Positions 49,301 to 57,583 are shown, counted from the first letter of the stretch. The stretch: 64,000 nt of DNA from Allolobophora icterica (GCA_963556255.1 OY744607.1:47459920-47523919); one strand, 5' to 3'. Notes: a model not told the origin generated them from the sequence alone. Translations and numbers: made by a program.

Positions 49301-52083
49301 TGCTCTTTTTCTTTAATAGTGTGTTAGGTTCTACTGTACGTTGATTGAAATATCCAAATCGCTGGCTGTATTATATCAGAACTTGTGTTGTAATGATGTA
49401 AATTGTAAAGAGGGTTCTGTGGTATCTTGTGTTCTATCAACGTATGTCTTGACTGAAGTCAACAGTAAAATAATATCTGGTGGTAAATAGTTTCTTCAGA
49501 ATGTTCTGGTGCCATGTTTCAGCACATGCCAATGTGCTGTCTCTCCGACGTGATTCAGTATTTCGTGAGTTTCGTTGGACCTGGAACTCAGCCCTTCAAC
49601 AGTAACAACCTCAACGAGATTCTTGGTCAGGGAACAGGAACAATGGCCAAACCGAGTTAGTCGCTTTTGCTGTCAAGATGCCACGTCATGTCTGTAATAA
49701 TTGGGGGACTGATCTTATCATCTTCTGGATTTTGACCCAATTGTGGCTTGGTTTTCGTAATTGTAATTGTAAACTCCAGATTTCTAAAGCGTCACTCGAA
49801 AGCTGAGTGCAGGGCACTAGCTTCTTCACAAGCACTGCATCGAGTCAGAGAGGTTTTCCAAAGGTTAGTCAAAAGGAGGTTCGATTCCAGTTTCGGGGTC
49901 TGGGTCAAGATCAAGAGAGGAGGCAGAGTATTTGGTTTTGGTGAAACATTGATTGATACCTTTTCATTAGACACCCGAACTATAGGAATTGCTAATTGAT
50001 AGAAATAGTAATCAAAACACCTGTGTTTGAATGAGTTTAATGTTTTAGAATCTTGGAAGAACTGGTCACAGTTAAGAATTTGTCGCTTCTGTTGTTTAGG
50101 AACTACTAAGTTACAAGTGAATGTTATTTGTTACAAATCCTGTGTTCTCTTGCAGATTTCAACTGTTTAGCAGTTAACATAACTTGCCATAACAAAGCAT
50201 GACTAACCATAGCAAAATTGAGTAATTCTTTTAGCATAACAGAAGGTTAACATGCTATAACATAGCATACCTAAGCATGACATAACTTAACATAAATAGC
50301 AGAACTAGATATGAGTGTTCTCTTGTCGTGCGACGTGTGCAAGATCGAGTCTCCTCCCACAAGACGGTTACTGTGTAGGGACCTTGAACAAGTCCTTCAC
50401 ACACAGTTGCCCAGTGTCATCAACTGACTCTTTGTCTTTAGATTATGGTGCTTAATAAAATGCATCAGGGTTAACAATCTTATTACCGTACAAAGGTTGT
50501 GTTTTTCTTTACTACAGGGATGCAACCTTTGCAAACCACGTATGCAAATCCAACCCACACCAGTCCTGGTATTTCGTCAACACCTCAGTTAACCCGATCT
50601 TTTTCATCACCCTCAAAACCTTCCCCACACCTTCATGCATCAGAGTCATCCTCACCAACTTATCTCTACATGTCTTCATCTCAACCTCTCCATTCTCCGT
50701 TTCCACCCGATGTAGCACAGAACCAGTGCTCTCCATTCTCGCGCGACGGTTCAACATCCGCACTGAGCTCTCCAACTTCTTCTGGAAGCTCCGAGCCGCC
50801 GATGTCACCACATGCTTTTTCACGAAAGCTTTCTTTGGGGGCAGCTCCGCCTCAGACAGCAGCGTCTCAGTTTCCGCGAAAGCCTTCTTCGGGCGTCCAC
50901 TCTCCAAGCGAGGTGTTCTATTCTAATTTTCCACAAAATTCTTCACTTTCAGAACCCCAGTCTCCCATCTCGACTGAACAGCCACCTTCTCCACCACCTT
51001 CTCCATCATGTGTTTTGCCTCAGTATTGGCAAGCTGGGTCACCGCCACCACCACCGCCGCCACCACCACCACCACCACCACCACCAACCGAAGCTCTACC
51101 AGCCGTGGTCAGAGAATCAACAACTCTGCAGAGACCTGTAGAAACTGAGAATAAGCCTTTGAAGACAACAACGGCAGCCACAGCCAAAGGTCTGTACTGC
51201 TCAGCTCCTTATAGGGCACTATATAAATGTCCTTTCACATTATGTTGCAATGAATCGCATTGCTGTGAATTGCCTTATAATGCGGTACAATTGAAATCTG
51301 CTAATTCCTCTTACAAGTCCGAAAAGGGCACACGACTCGATCAATTCATTGAAAATGAGCAGTTGCCTTATGGTTGCTATAGTAAACGTTTAAAATTACA
51401 TTTACATGGTAGACATGTATGACGTTTATTTTCAGTTCAATGTACCAGGTGAACTAGAACTGCTTTGAATACAATTATATTCTGGTTATACAGTTGTATA
51501 AAATATTATACAACTATGTACAATTATCTTATAAAATATATATTAAATTTCTAAATAAAATGCCTCCTATTTTTTGCAAGAGATGTCAATCAACTTTAAA
51601 GAATGGTGAGATTAGATTTAGCCAGTGTTTTTCTAGAAAAAAGGTTCCGGAACTGAACAATAGGTTCCTGAACTGAACAATAGGTTCCAGAACTGAACAA
51701 CTAAGGAAGGGCTAAAATCCCGAGAAAAATGGGATTGGGGATTGGGAGGCGTCTCAATAAACACTGAAAACAGTTCATAACACTGAAATTAAATTAAAAT
51801 AACTAAATTATTGTTTTTATTATTACAATAAATAATTTATTTTTTAGTAGCTGGGAAAAGGTAGTGGAACGCCGTTCCGGCGCGTTCCGGCTGAAAAAAG
51901 CACTGGATTTAGCTTAGAATGAAACTTTGTTAATGGGTTTGGTTCTGGTTGACTTTTACTTTAACAACTTTGTTTTGATTAGGTCCAGAAAAGAAAGATG
52001 CATTTGAAAACTTCCAGAACGAACTCCAATCTAAGCTTCCGAAATTCTGGCAGTCGACTTACAAACTGTCATCGAAGCCTTGA
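40251..52083 (+). CDS. STAP: STAP-family adaptor protein (PH + SH2), whole gene, 11 exons
   Basis: Cytosolic docking protein acting downstream of tyrosine kinases and cytokine receptors in vertebrates (STAP1/BRDG1, STAP2/BKS). Exons: 40251-40361, 41560-41640, 42639-42770, 44537-44593, 45347-45850, 46668-46714, 47182-47328, 48938-49007, 49523-49655, 50518-51189, 51983-52083. All junctions are GT..AG and phases fit, giving 684 codons plus TGA. PH domain residues about 20-127; family signature LLPGQ at 136-140; SH2 domain about 312-408 with phosphotyrosine-binding Arg337 (GNVLMRP); proline/serine-rich region 429-651; a C-terminal tail like that of STAP2. It is longer than STAP1 (about 295 aa) or STAP2 (about 403 aa) because of a 168-residue linker exon and the proline-rich exon. 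Ten introns contain SINEs, MITEs, minisatellites and a LINE. Confidence 0.9.
40375..40532 (+). mobile_element. LINE 3' terminus, family L2a (intron 1)
   Basis: ACTCACGGAGGCATCGAAAT, CACAGCACAAGACGTATCTT (degraded SFKSQLKTYL), GCGCCCTTTTCTTCGGCCTC, GGTGCTAAGTAAATCGTATT then TTTATTATTATTG. Same terminus as 22437-22652. It starts only 14 bp after the exon 1 donor. Confidence 0.75.
41028..41290 (+). mobile_element. tRNA-derived SINE, family A (intron 1)
   Basis: Full-length plus-strand copy: TGGGGGCACAGCAGTCTAGT, TGGTAAGTGTGCTGGGC, B-box-like GAGGTTTGATTCCCAGC, then body to GAGGACTGGCCATCCGCC and GCTAAGAAAATGAAGTC. 41295-41400 after it is a TATATATC-rich microsatellite. Confidence 0.88.
41560..41640 (+). 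CDS. STAP: STAP-like exon 2 (PH core)
   Basis: Preceded by CTCTTTTGCAG; 27 codons including NQWMVLRGTALFLFNGNEEE, matching the YWTELRGTTLFFY region of STAP1. Donor taken at GTAAAC (41641); another GTAAAC 7 bp downstream would break the phase with exon 3. Confidence 0.85.
42041..42531. mobile_element. DNA element with perfect 14-bp inverted ends (intron 2)
   Basis: Ends TAGGGAATAACCGG and CCGGTTATTCCCTA are exact inverted repeats. Either the outer TA is the duplication (Tc1/mariner-like) or the flanks TTTTTGTC/TTTTTTTC are an 8-bp duplication with one mismatch (hAT-like). 491 bp, A+T-rich centre, a GC-rich right shoulder with GGCGGCGACCCC and GATCGCCGCC. No transposase. Confidence 0.85.
42639..42770 (+). 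CDS. STAP: STAP-like exon 3 (PH strands 4-6)
   Basis: Acceptor TTTCCTTTACAG; 44 codons, LMDAIPLKTIRRVSS to DGQKKFTSFL, donor GTTTGT at 42771, phase 0. Similarity to STAP is weak in sequence but position, length and phase fit. Confidence 0.8.
43020..43400. repeat. 33-bp minisatellite, TTATGTGATTTTGTGTTGTG type (intron 3)
   Basis: Three exact 33-bp units at about 43030-43130, then about eight shorter diverged ones to 43400, each containing TGTGATTTTGTG. It sits wholly within intron 3. Confidence 0.92.
44537..44593 (+). CDS. STAP: STAP-like exon 4 (PH C-terminal helix)
   Basis: Acceptor TTTTGCACAG; 19 codons ending DRDFWKAFIVALSQ, equivalent to EEWRGFILTVTEL of STAP1 with the invariant tryptophan of PH domains. 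Donor GTTGGA is weak. 57 bp, phase 0 at both ends. Confidence 0.88.
44652..44725. repeat. short GGTACTGTACTGAACTGT repeat (intron 4)
   Basis: About four imperfect 18-22 bp units. Confidence 0.8.
45068..45190. mobile_element. SINE family C fragment (intron 4)
   Basis: ATTCATTCATTC run then TTTGTATAGCGCCTCTTCAA, GAACTACTCGGAGGCGCTCC; matches the tail part of family C. The tRNA-like head is missing. Confidence 0.6.
45347..45850 (+). CDS. STAP: STAP-like exon 5 (family signature and long linker)
   Basis: Acceptor GCTGTTTAG. Begins GVFPNDVDLLPGQMVSVHDA, closely matching the VSVPQNVSLLPGQVIKLHEV block unique to STAP proteins. The following 150 residues are charged and proline-containing, probably unstructured, and longer than in vertebrates. 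Near the end NGWLYVNPT contains Tyr289 in a YVNP motif of the YxN type that Grb2-class SH2 domains bind when phosphorylated. Donor GTTTGT at 45851. Confidence 0.92.
46262..46475 (+). mobile_element. SINE family A, head-truncated (intron 5)
   Basis: GGTTCCTGCCAGGGCAGAAA, CCCCTAATCAACTCGGCTAT, CTTGTACTGTCGGTGGGAAG, GATGGCGATGGAGAGGACTG, CGTATGCCGAGGCTGAGAAA. Preceded by a retroelement tail and TTATTATTATTA at 46140-46235. Confidence 0.82.
46668..46714 (+). CDS. STAP: STAP-like exon 6
   Basis: Acceptor GTCAATTTCAG, 47 bp, LHPFYRNAALNTEHP, donor GTAAGC at 46715, phase 2. It supplies the run-in to the SH2 domain; exon 7 continues in phase. Confidence 0.85.
46820..46945 (+). mobile_element. SINE family B fragment (intron 6)
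   Basis: GTTTAGGGACCTTGAGTCCT, GTGCTCGGCGCCATCAATTG, GCTTGGTCAATAGATAGTGG; part of the family core is deleted. Confidence 0.75.
47182..47328 (+). CDS. STAP: STAP-like exon 7 (SH2 N-terminal half)
   Basis: Acceptor TTCTCTCAG. WFIDCSRDVAETVLLQ is the W-x-x-x-x-S/D-R-x-x-A-E strand and first helix. FGNVLMRP carries the invariant arginine (Arg337) that contacts phosphotyrosine, and CYALSYRD is the next strand. Donor GTAGGA at 47329, phase 2. Confidence 0.92.
47383..48179. repeat. 29-bp minisatellite (intron 7)
   Basis: About 27 units built from TTATGTACCCTTCCCATTTG plus GAAGTTCTC; variants swap CCC/TTT, ATTTG/ATTTA and TACCC/TGCCC/GAGCC. Starts 54 bp after the exon 7 donor. Period 29 keeps frames open in a three-unit cycle (VLLCTLPIWKFSY...), which is not coding evidence. 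Confidence 0.95.
48180..48598 (+). pseudogene. LINE ORF2 3' end inserted in the minisatellite, family L1a
   Basis: Translated pieces LHWLPLSARIQFKVLILV, CSSDRLDLLVPRVRTS, LAQSRSFASIGPALWNELPP and SVRSSILSG are the conserved C-terminus of a CR1/L2/Jockey-like LINE protein, in more than one frame. It ends SLGVSRTGSASEWFSR, stop, then TTTATAAATATTCG and three ATACA units. The minisatellite resumes directly after it (TTGGAAGTTCTCTT, 48597-48640). Confidence 0.9.
48938..49007 (+). CDS. STAP: STAP-like exon 8 (SH2 middle)
   Basis: Acceptor TCTTTTTGTAG. ARVSHFSVIRGPEGFKIDV corresponds to the I-K-H-Y-K-V strand region of STAP1/2. Donor GTGAAC at 49008 chosen because it restores alignment and phase with exon 9; reading on would reach a less family-like sequence. 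Confidence 0.88.
49060..49305 (+). mobile_element. tRNA-derived SINE, family A (intron 8)
   Basis: TTATAGTGTAGTGGCTAGCA (A-box region), GGCTTTAAATCCTGTCC (B-box region), then body to GAGAGGACTGGCCACCCACC and GGGCTAGCTTAAGG. It fills nearly half of intron 8. Confidence 0.85.
49523..49655 (+). CDS. STAP: STAP-like exon 9 (SH2 C-terminal part)
   Basis: Acceptor CATGTTTCAG. LSDVIQYFVSFVGPGTQPF matches the FSVIDYFV...LRPF end of the STAP SH2 domain. Donor GTTAGT at 49656, phase 1. Confidence 0.93.
49760..49935 (+). mobile_element. SINE-like repeat, family D (intron 9)
   Basis: TTGTAATTGTAAACTCCAGA, CTAAAGCGTCACTCGAAAGC, GAGTGCAGGGCACTAGCTTC, CATCGAGTCAGAGAGGTTTT, CAAGAGAGGAGGCAGAGTA. Confidence 0.8.
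50170..50300. repeat. degenerate AACATAACTTAGCATAAC repeat (intron 9)
   Basis: About ten loose copies of TAACATAGCATAAC-like words. Confidence 0.7.
50322..50468 (+). mobile_element. SINE family B (intron 9)
   Basis: GATCGAGTCTCCTCCC, GTGTAGGGACCTTGAACAAG, TCCTTCACACACAGTTGCCC, AGTGTCATCAACTGAC, TGGTGCTTAATAAAATGCA. Ends about 50 bp before exon 10. Confidence 0.8.
50518..51189 (+). CDS. STAP: STAP-like exon 10 (proline/serine-rich region)
   Basis: Acceptor TTTACTACAG; 672 bp, completes codon 428 and encodes a Ser/Pro-rich segment with many PxxP and SP sites and an uninterrupted run of 15 prolines near residues 602-616 (CCA/CCG/CCT codons, a length-polymorphism candidate). Such regions bind SH3 or WW domains. 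Donor GTCTGT at 51190 is weak but leaves phase 1, which exon 11 needs. The minus-strand frame 50512-50907 is a shadow. Confidence 0.85.
51623..51905. mobile_element. hAT-type MITE, family M5 (intron 10)
   Basis: Ends CAGTGTTTTTCTAG and (reverse complement) CAGTGCTTTTTTCAG. Perfect 8-bp duplication GATTTAGC at 51615-51622 and 51906-51913. A three-fold CTGAACAATAGGTTCC repeat lies near the left end and a GGAACGCCGTTCC palindrome near the right. Confidence 0.93.
51983..52083 (+). CDS. STAP: STAP-like exon 11 (C-terminus, stop)
   Basis: Acceptor GTTTTGATTAG; PEKKDAFENFQNELQSKLPK then FWQSTYKLSSKP and TGA at 52081-52083. The short amphipathic AFENFQNELQSKL segment resembles the MTAELQKKLEK end of STAP2. 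Confidence 0.85.
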
Positions 52084-52206
52084 CGCAGTTTATACATAGC
52101 AGAGAACAGTTCCAGTTAACTCTAAGCTGTACTGAAAACTGCAAACTAACAGATTGTTACAATATGATCATGATCGTGATTGTACTTTGCAATGACTATG
52201 TTACAT

Positions 52207-52216
52207 ACTGCAATAA
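52207..52216 (+). terminator. STAP: candidate polyadenylation signal of STAP-like gene
   Basis: AATAAA inside GCAATAAAAACTTG, about 128 bp after the stop codon, followed by T-rich sequence. Confidence 0.5.
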
Positions 52217-52261
52217 AAACTTGGCGATCCCTCTGGAAGCCACATTAAGAAATATTTTATA

Positions 52262-52450
52262 ACGTGGTTCGTAATCGTAATCTCCGAACTTCTAAGCGCC
52301 ACTTGAAGGCCAAGTGCAGGGCACCAGACTATCCATGTCATCAAATCAGATGGGGTTTCCAGAATAGTCCAAAGGAGGTCCGAGTCCAGTTACCAGAGGT
52401 CCAGCATATCCAGAGAGGAGGCAGAGCAGCTGTTAAGGCAGGTGTTGTTG
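52262..52450 (+). mobile_element. SINE-like repeat, family D
   Basis: CGTAATCTCCGAACTTCTAA, GCGCCACTTGAAGGCCAAGT, GCAGGGCACCAGACTATCC, CCAAAGGAGGTCCGAGTCCA, GAGAGGAGGCAGAGCAGCTG. Confidence 0.85.
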
Positions 52451-52682
52451 CATTATTATGAGGTCAATTAAGATGAATTAAATGTTGGAATTAAATTACT
52501 TGAACTGTGTTTTTATCAGGAGCTGTGTTGTAATGAAGTGTTTGTAATAAGGAGATTTCAGTGTAGTTGGTATCTCAAAATAAAATATGATCGTGTTCTG
52601 TTTCTGATGAAACCTTTCGACTTCATTTTCTAAATGCAAATTTTTAAAATTATCAAATTATCAGTTTAACAGCAGATAAAAT

Positions 52683-52815
52683 CGTAATAAACGAATTTCT
52701 CAAGCACTACCTAAAAACTTAGTGCAGGGCACCAACTTATTTTGAAGCCCTGCGTCAAGTCAGAGGGGTTGTCCAGAGAAGAACAAAATCCGGTTGCTAG
52801 AAGACTGGATAACGG
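52683..52815 (+). mobile_element. SINE-like repeat, family D (second copy)
   Basis: CGTAATAAACGAATTTCTCA, CACTACCTAAAAACTTAGTG, CAGGGCACCAACTTATTTTG, GCGTCAAGTCAGAGGGGTTG, CCGGTTGCTAGAAGAC. Confidence 0.8.
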
Positions 52816-53984
52816 CTGAAATGAACACCCACTTCTTCAGACCGCTATTTTAGCCTGATGGTTTCATTTTCGCTCCTTCGAATAACGTTTGCAACTAAGG
52901 GCTATATAATATTGGACTGCCTTGAAAAGGAAAGCAACAATTAAATGTTATCACTGACTAAACAGGAAGGCAATCTCGCCAAGGTTTGCAGTCTGACTTT
53001 TCATTTCTGGTGTTACTGATAATAGTTTCAACGTCTGAAAAAAAACAAAGCCTGAACTGGTCGAGCGTGACGAATGTGGCGATTGAAATTGGCGTTACGC
53101 ATCGTTGAATTACGGATGGCTCAGACGGCCAACTCGACCGGACAGCTTAAAATAGCTTGTGACATCACGTCTGCTGAAAGACTCTGATCGCACTCAACGA
53201 GGTAAGATTCTGTATCGTAATCGTTTCTAGTGCACACCCATAGTTTCTCTAATTACAGGAAAGATTTAAGAGGAAAGAAATTAGTATCTTCTCTAAAATC
53301 TTTTTTACAGTACGATAAGATTTTTAAAATAATATTATGGGCTTAGTCTCATTTAAAAATAATCTATCTGAGTAATTGATGGAGTCGGCGATTTCTCTCG
53401 TTGAATGCATGTCTCTTTAAAATTTATATTAAAACGAAAATTAAAACGATTACGAAATAATTAATATGTCAGACAAAGAAATGTTACTGTAAATAAATTT
53501 AGAGGTTGAACACGGATGCTGAAAAGGGTTTGGGCTTATCGTATAGGCCTACGATTCCTCGAGCATATTATATTCTAATTCTAGATCAGCAACTGACGAA
53601 CTTGAAACTGGAGTTGAAGATATATCCTGTTTTAAGCAGTTTACATAGCGTCAGTATATAAGCTGGTTTGCTTGGTCGAGATTTTGTTCAATAATTAATT
53701 AACGAAACCTGACCGAAACTGAACTGGCACAATGATTTGTTAATATAAATTTTTAAATTGCAGTGTACAGAGTTTCTTACTACATTACGTGCGATAGTGA
53801 TTGATCATCCTTTCTTGTGCCGGTTCTTCCGCTAGTGTTGTCTGGCGTCTGAGTTCACCCACGAGGCATTGGTTGGTCATCGTGTAGTCTCTCAATTGTT
53901 CAGAATTCTTCTCTTTTGAGTCGTTTACAGGGGAATTTTTCCGTTTTTCCGCTGGATGTAAGAGACGACACGAGTTTCTTAAAC

Positions 53985-54069
53985 ATGTCGAGGGCGGCAC
54001 TGTTGCTGGTTGTCGGAGAGGCCTTCAACGACAAACAGAAAACCCTCATTCTAGACAAAATCGCCGACG
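53985..54069 (+). CDS. MAP1: probable MAP1/futsch-family first exon
   Basis: 28 codons plus one base, starting at the ATG at 53985 and ending GACG|GTAACT. The peptide MSRAALLLVVGEAFNDKQKT then LILDKIADG resembles the start of the conserved N-terminal region of MAP1 proteins (hydrophobic strand LLVVVGE, helix, then G-I/F-R-S-W-D in the next exon). MAP1/futsch proteins bind and stabilise microtubules, mainly in neurons. The LLLVVGE strand and the position of the glycine at the splice site both fit, but 29 residues are little evidence. I could not find the expected next exon (phase 1, coding FRSWD-like sequence) before 64000, so it may lie beyond the window. An unrelated protein with a similar strand-helix start is possible. 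Confidence 0.5.
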
Positions 54070-54326
54070 GTAACTCCCCTTTCATTTGAATTTATAATTA
54101 TATTGCTCTTAATTTTTCTTGCAGAAAGTCCCACTAGTTATTTAGCCTCACTGCTGCACTTAGCTAGTGTGCTTAATTACTTAGCTTTATGTGCATTTTA
54201 CGTAATTTGTATAGCTTAGTGCGATTTTTACGCAGTAGTCTCGAACTGTTTTGCAGCTTCCAGAAGGCTGGCGAAACAATATCTAGTTGAGTCACATTTT
54301 GCTTCTCCCCAGTTTGAGGTTTTATC
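54070..54326. other. start of presumed intron 1
   Basis: GTAACT donor then AT-rich sequence with no feature. Confidence 0.45.
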
Positions 54327-55091
54327 CAGTGTTGTACAGTAACGAAGTAAAAGTAACGCATTACTGCACTTACGTAAAAGTGTCAGTACTTCTACTTCAT
54401 TACAATTTGCGTAATATTCGTGACAATGTTCGTTGCAAACATTGTGCTATAACATTTTGTTCAAAAGGGCAGAGCTGAAGGAGCTAATATAAATTTGTAT
54501 ACTGCGTTCCATTGGTGTCTACTAAGTCAAAAATGTAGACTGTGTTGCACTTTATTTATGTTTACTTTCATTTAATCCATAAACTGTCTTTCAATTCAAA
54601 ATAGTGAATCAGTTGAACAATTTGGAACATCCACAGAGCAGGAGCTTAGAAGGAGATGCTGTGACCTTGGTTTGCCTGCTTGTGATCACCCAAGTGCACT
54701 CAATGTTGTGCATTTATCAACTTCCCACCCCCAAATCTAAACATGTTGAGAGAATGCATGTTCAGCAGAAGTATTTATTAGGTTGCACTCCACTTCCTGC
54801 CGGTGCAGCCGTCAAACACATTTTTAGCTGTGCCGGTTTAACAGTGAACCATAAACTCGCTCAATTGAGTGACAAGCATTTTGAGAATTTAGCCTTCTTG
54901 AAAGAAAATGGTGAATCGAATTATACAAACTAGACTCGGTTCTTTTACTTTTTACTTTTAAAGTATTATTTGGAAGAATACTTTGTTACATTTACTAAAG
55001 TAAAAAATGTTTATGAGTACTTTTACTTAAATGCGTAAAGTCATGCTTAATTTTACTTGAGTACATTCGTTCGTTGTTTTTAACAACACTG
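54327..55091 (+). mobile_element. decayed, internally deleted hAT transposon
   Basis: Ends CAGTGTTGT and ACAACACTG, with further inverted similarity (AACGAAGTAAAAGTAA against TTACTTGAGTACATTCGTT). Target duplications GTTTTATC (54319-54326) and GTTTTACC (55092-55099), 7 of 8 identical. Both ends are packed with AAGTAAAAGTA / TACTTTTACTT words. The centre encodes a transposase remnant. Confidence 0.88.
54604..54933 (+). pseudogene. hAT transposase C-terminal remnant
   Basis: The frame ends with VKHIFSCAGLTVNHKLAQLS then DKHFENLAFLKENGE, the hATC dimerisation motif (normally xERxFSxAGxxxxxxRxRLxxxxxExLxFLxxN). Upstream parts of this frame (LGCTPLPAGAAVKH) fit the same domain; the first half shows no hAT feature. 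Arginine-to-lysine changes and loss of the catalytic N-terminal part mean it is dead. Confidence 0.85.
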
Positions 55092-55189
55092 GTTTTACCT
55101 GAATAGGCCTACAAATGCAGTCATCATCTCTGTAGTATGGAACATTTACCCTGCCCTCGATTACTAAAGCATAGAATTATTCAGTTAGA

Positions 55190-55482
55190 GTGGATCTAGT
55201 CCAATCTAATAACTTTTATAAATTTTATTTCTTGTACAGTGCTATTTATTTCTCAAATGATGGCATTAAATAGTGGCATAAATTAGCTGAATCCTTGAAA
55301 GTATGGAGACAAGGTACGTGACGTCAGGCAAAAATAAAATTAAACAAAATAATAGCAGACGGTAAATAAATAAAGTTACATGCAAAAAAGACGGAAAAAA
55401 TGTGACGAAAACTAAAAAACAAAAAAATGAGATTTTCTAGAAAAAGATAAAAAAACAAAAAATTTGTTTTGACAACTATAGT
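55190..55482 (-). mobile_element. partial copy of the 13.5 kb hAT-like element
   Basis: On the minus strand this aligns with 13613-14170: TTTTTTGCATGTAACTTTAT, then TTTGTTTAATTTT, TTCAAGGATTCAGCTAATTT, CATCATTTGAGAAATAAATA. It lacks the M1 MITE present at 13712-14039. The outer ends are not preserved well enough to call a target duplication. Confidence 0.8.
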
Positions 55483-57580
55483 TCTAGGCATCAATCGATG
55501 GTCATAATAAGAATCATTGTGCAAGTTAAATTCTGTGTACACCCCACGGTTTCTGTTATTTGTGTCCACGATTTAAATGCTGGTGCAACCTGTGACAACC
55601 TTTTGCTGTCCATTCATGCAACCCAAAAGAAAGGATTGTCCAGTTGCTGTGTTTGTGTTGTTTCCATCAAAATCAGGATCTCTCCTCTTAGGACTAAGGT
55701 TGAGAGTGTTGCCTAACCTGATCTTGCCATACCTGACCTTCAGGGGCATCTACACCATAGAAACCTTGGAGCAAATGCTCCATCCAAGAATTAGGGGGAA
55801 GATCTGTAAGTGTGTGTGCCACCATTTTTTTTTGGGGGGGGAAGGAACGGGGAGGGGGAAGAAGAACGGGAAAAGGGACGTTGCTCCAATGACTTGGGGG
55901 GGGGGATAGATGCCCCTGCTTACCTTGTCTTGTTACACCTTTCCACATCTTACCATGTCTTACCATATATCATACAGATTAGTGTTAGGTGTTCAGGGTA
56001 TGGGAAACTTGCCATGAAATTATTCCTTCCCTCCGATCTATGTCTAGTTAACGGATATATTGGATATCAACCTGTTATTTTTTATTGCAATTTCACTGGA
56101 AGTCTTGGGCATTATGATTACGGCGCTATAAAAGTCCCTTGATTGGATTATTTCTAATTGGGTTTCCATGGAATTTCATCCATGAGAAAGGTTAGAGAGG
56201 CGGATTGGATTTTACAAATTATGTGTAATTGACTTGTCATAGTGTTTAATCAAGAAGAAAGGTGAGAGACGGTGGATTTGAATGGATTAATTATTTCTGA
56301 ATGGGTTTCCTTAGAGTTTCCTCCAATAGAAGGGTTAAGAGTTTTTGTGGTGTTTTACAGGACACCCTTGTGCACAGCAAGTGTCCAAATATTCCAGCGG
56401 CTGTAATATAATTTATCTTTGGATGATTATTTATTGGCTAAATTGCCATGCATGATAAAATTCTGATTGGTTTCGGATTGATGTTGCATAATATGACTGA
56501 TGGAATGTGAGAGTGTGTTCTAGAATGTGAGACTTTGAACAGGACATGTCGGAAATACCAGCAGCCTGAGGCCTGTTTCCTGCCCGGTCAACTAGAACGT
56601 TAATTTTCATACCAGTGTTTAAGACTAATGGCGACAGCAGACATAGTATAAGGACACGTGTGAACATATTGTCTGATGATAGCCACTGCTGAAAGTGGTG
56701 TATCCACTTGTAAAAGTGTAGAGGGTGTCCTCTCCTAGTCTCCTCGTGGCCTCTTCTCACTCTTGTAATGTAATTTGGAGTGAATATACCAGTTTATGTT
56801 GAGGTGTGTGCTTTGCAGGATGGGTCTATGAACTTTGGGAATGCTGGTGTCTAGTTTTAGTAGTAATTGCAGGTAAAATGGCTGCTGGCAGGTTGAGTAT
56901 GCATGCTTGAAGGGCGTGGTGATGGTAGTGGCGGTGTGACAGCTGCATTGGTGGTGGTGGCGGCAGCTGTAGTGGTGGAAGTGGTAGGGGGAGGTGTTAG
57001 GGGTGCTGTGGCATCTGCAGTGGTGGTGGTGGTAGTAGACGTTACCTCCATTGCTTTGGTTTGTCACAGCCATGTGTAGGTGTATTTCACACTCCGTGGC
57101 CAGAAGATTCGTAAACCCATAATAGTGTGAACGCCCGATAGACATGTCGCTGTTCTTGACTCTCGGTCATGACCCGACCTACATGCATAATTTTCGGTGT
57201 GAAATATTAGTACTGTGAGATACACAGTTTGTGCCAGTCTGCCTGATACCCGCATAATTGAGAAAATTGCTGTGTTATCAATTCGCCCCAAAACATAATT
57301 GGCCTCTTTGGGCTTGATTCTTCTGAGTCGAGCTTAGTTCGAGAAGGGTAGGGTGCGAAGGCGTGGTGAATTGGACGATTGTGTAAAAATTGTTGACTAA
57401 ATGGGTGACGGAGAGATGGGCGGGTGAAAGAAGCATTGATCTGTTGGCGACTTCCGTTTTCTCGGTCTTGGAATTTGTGGTTGTGGAGGAGATTGTGTTG
57501 TGATTATCTTGTGTGTCCGGATGTTTTACTTAGTGAAGGTCACAAGAGAATATGTGTATGTATCTGTGTATGTATGTGTG
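55483..57580. other. presumed intron sequence, no exon recognised
   Basis: A plus frame at 55577-55909 includes GIYTIETLEQMLHPRIRGKI bounded by an AG and a GTAAGT, but its phase does not fit the exon at 53985 and the family is unknown. 56860-57050 is a TGGTGG/GGCGGT repeat. 56095-56145 has a retroelement-type TTACGGCGCTATAAAAGTCC end. Confidence 0.4.
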
Positions 57581-57582
57581 CA

Positions 57583-57583
<1 letters not shown>

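Larger units (their letters stand above)
52084..53984. other. STAP-like 3' region and upstream of the next gene
   Basis: 52196-52260 has CAATAAAAACTTGG (an AATAAA signal at 52211) and is a good candidate for the STAP-like polyadenylation site. 52262-52450 and 52683-52815 are family D SINE-like repeats. 52816-53984 is unique; 53090-53200 has the style of a promoter or 5' UTR but no clear signal. The exon frame of the next gene stays open upstream to a TGA at 53850 without another ATG. Confidence 0.5.

Noticed and set aside
50512..50907. 131-codon minus-strand frame opposite STAP-like exon 10
   Set aside because: It is a shadow of the serine/proline-rich exon, whose splice phase fits on the plus strand.
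55744..55806. Candidate second exon GIYTIETLEQMLHPRIRGKI of the MAP1-like gene
   Set aside because: It has AG and GTAAGT borders, but the phase 1 donor at 54069 would force a frame with a stop, and the peptide does not match the expected MAP1 sequence.
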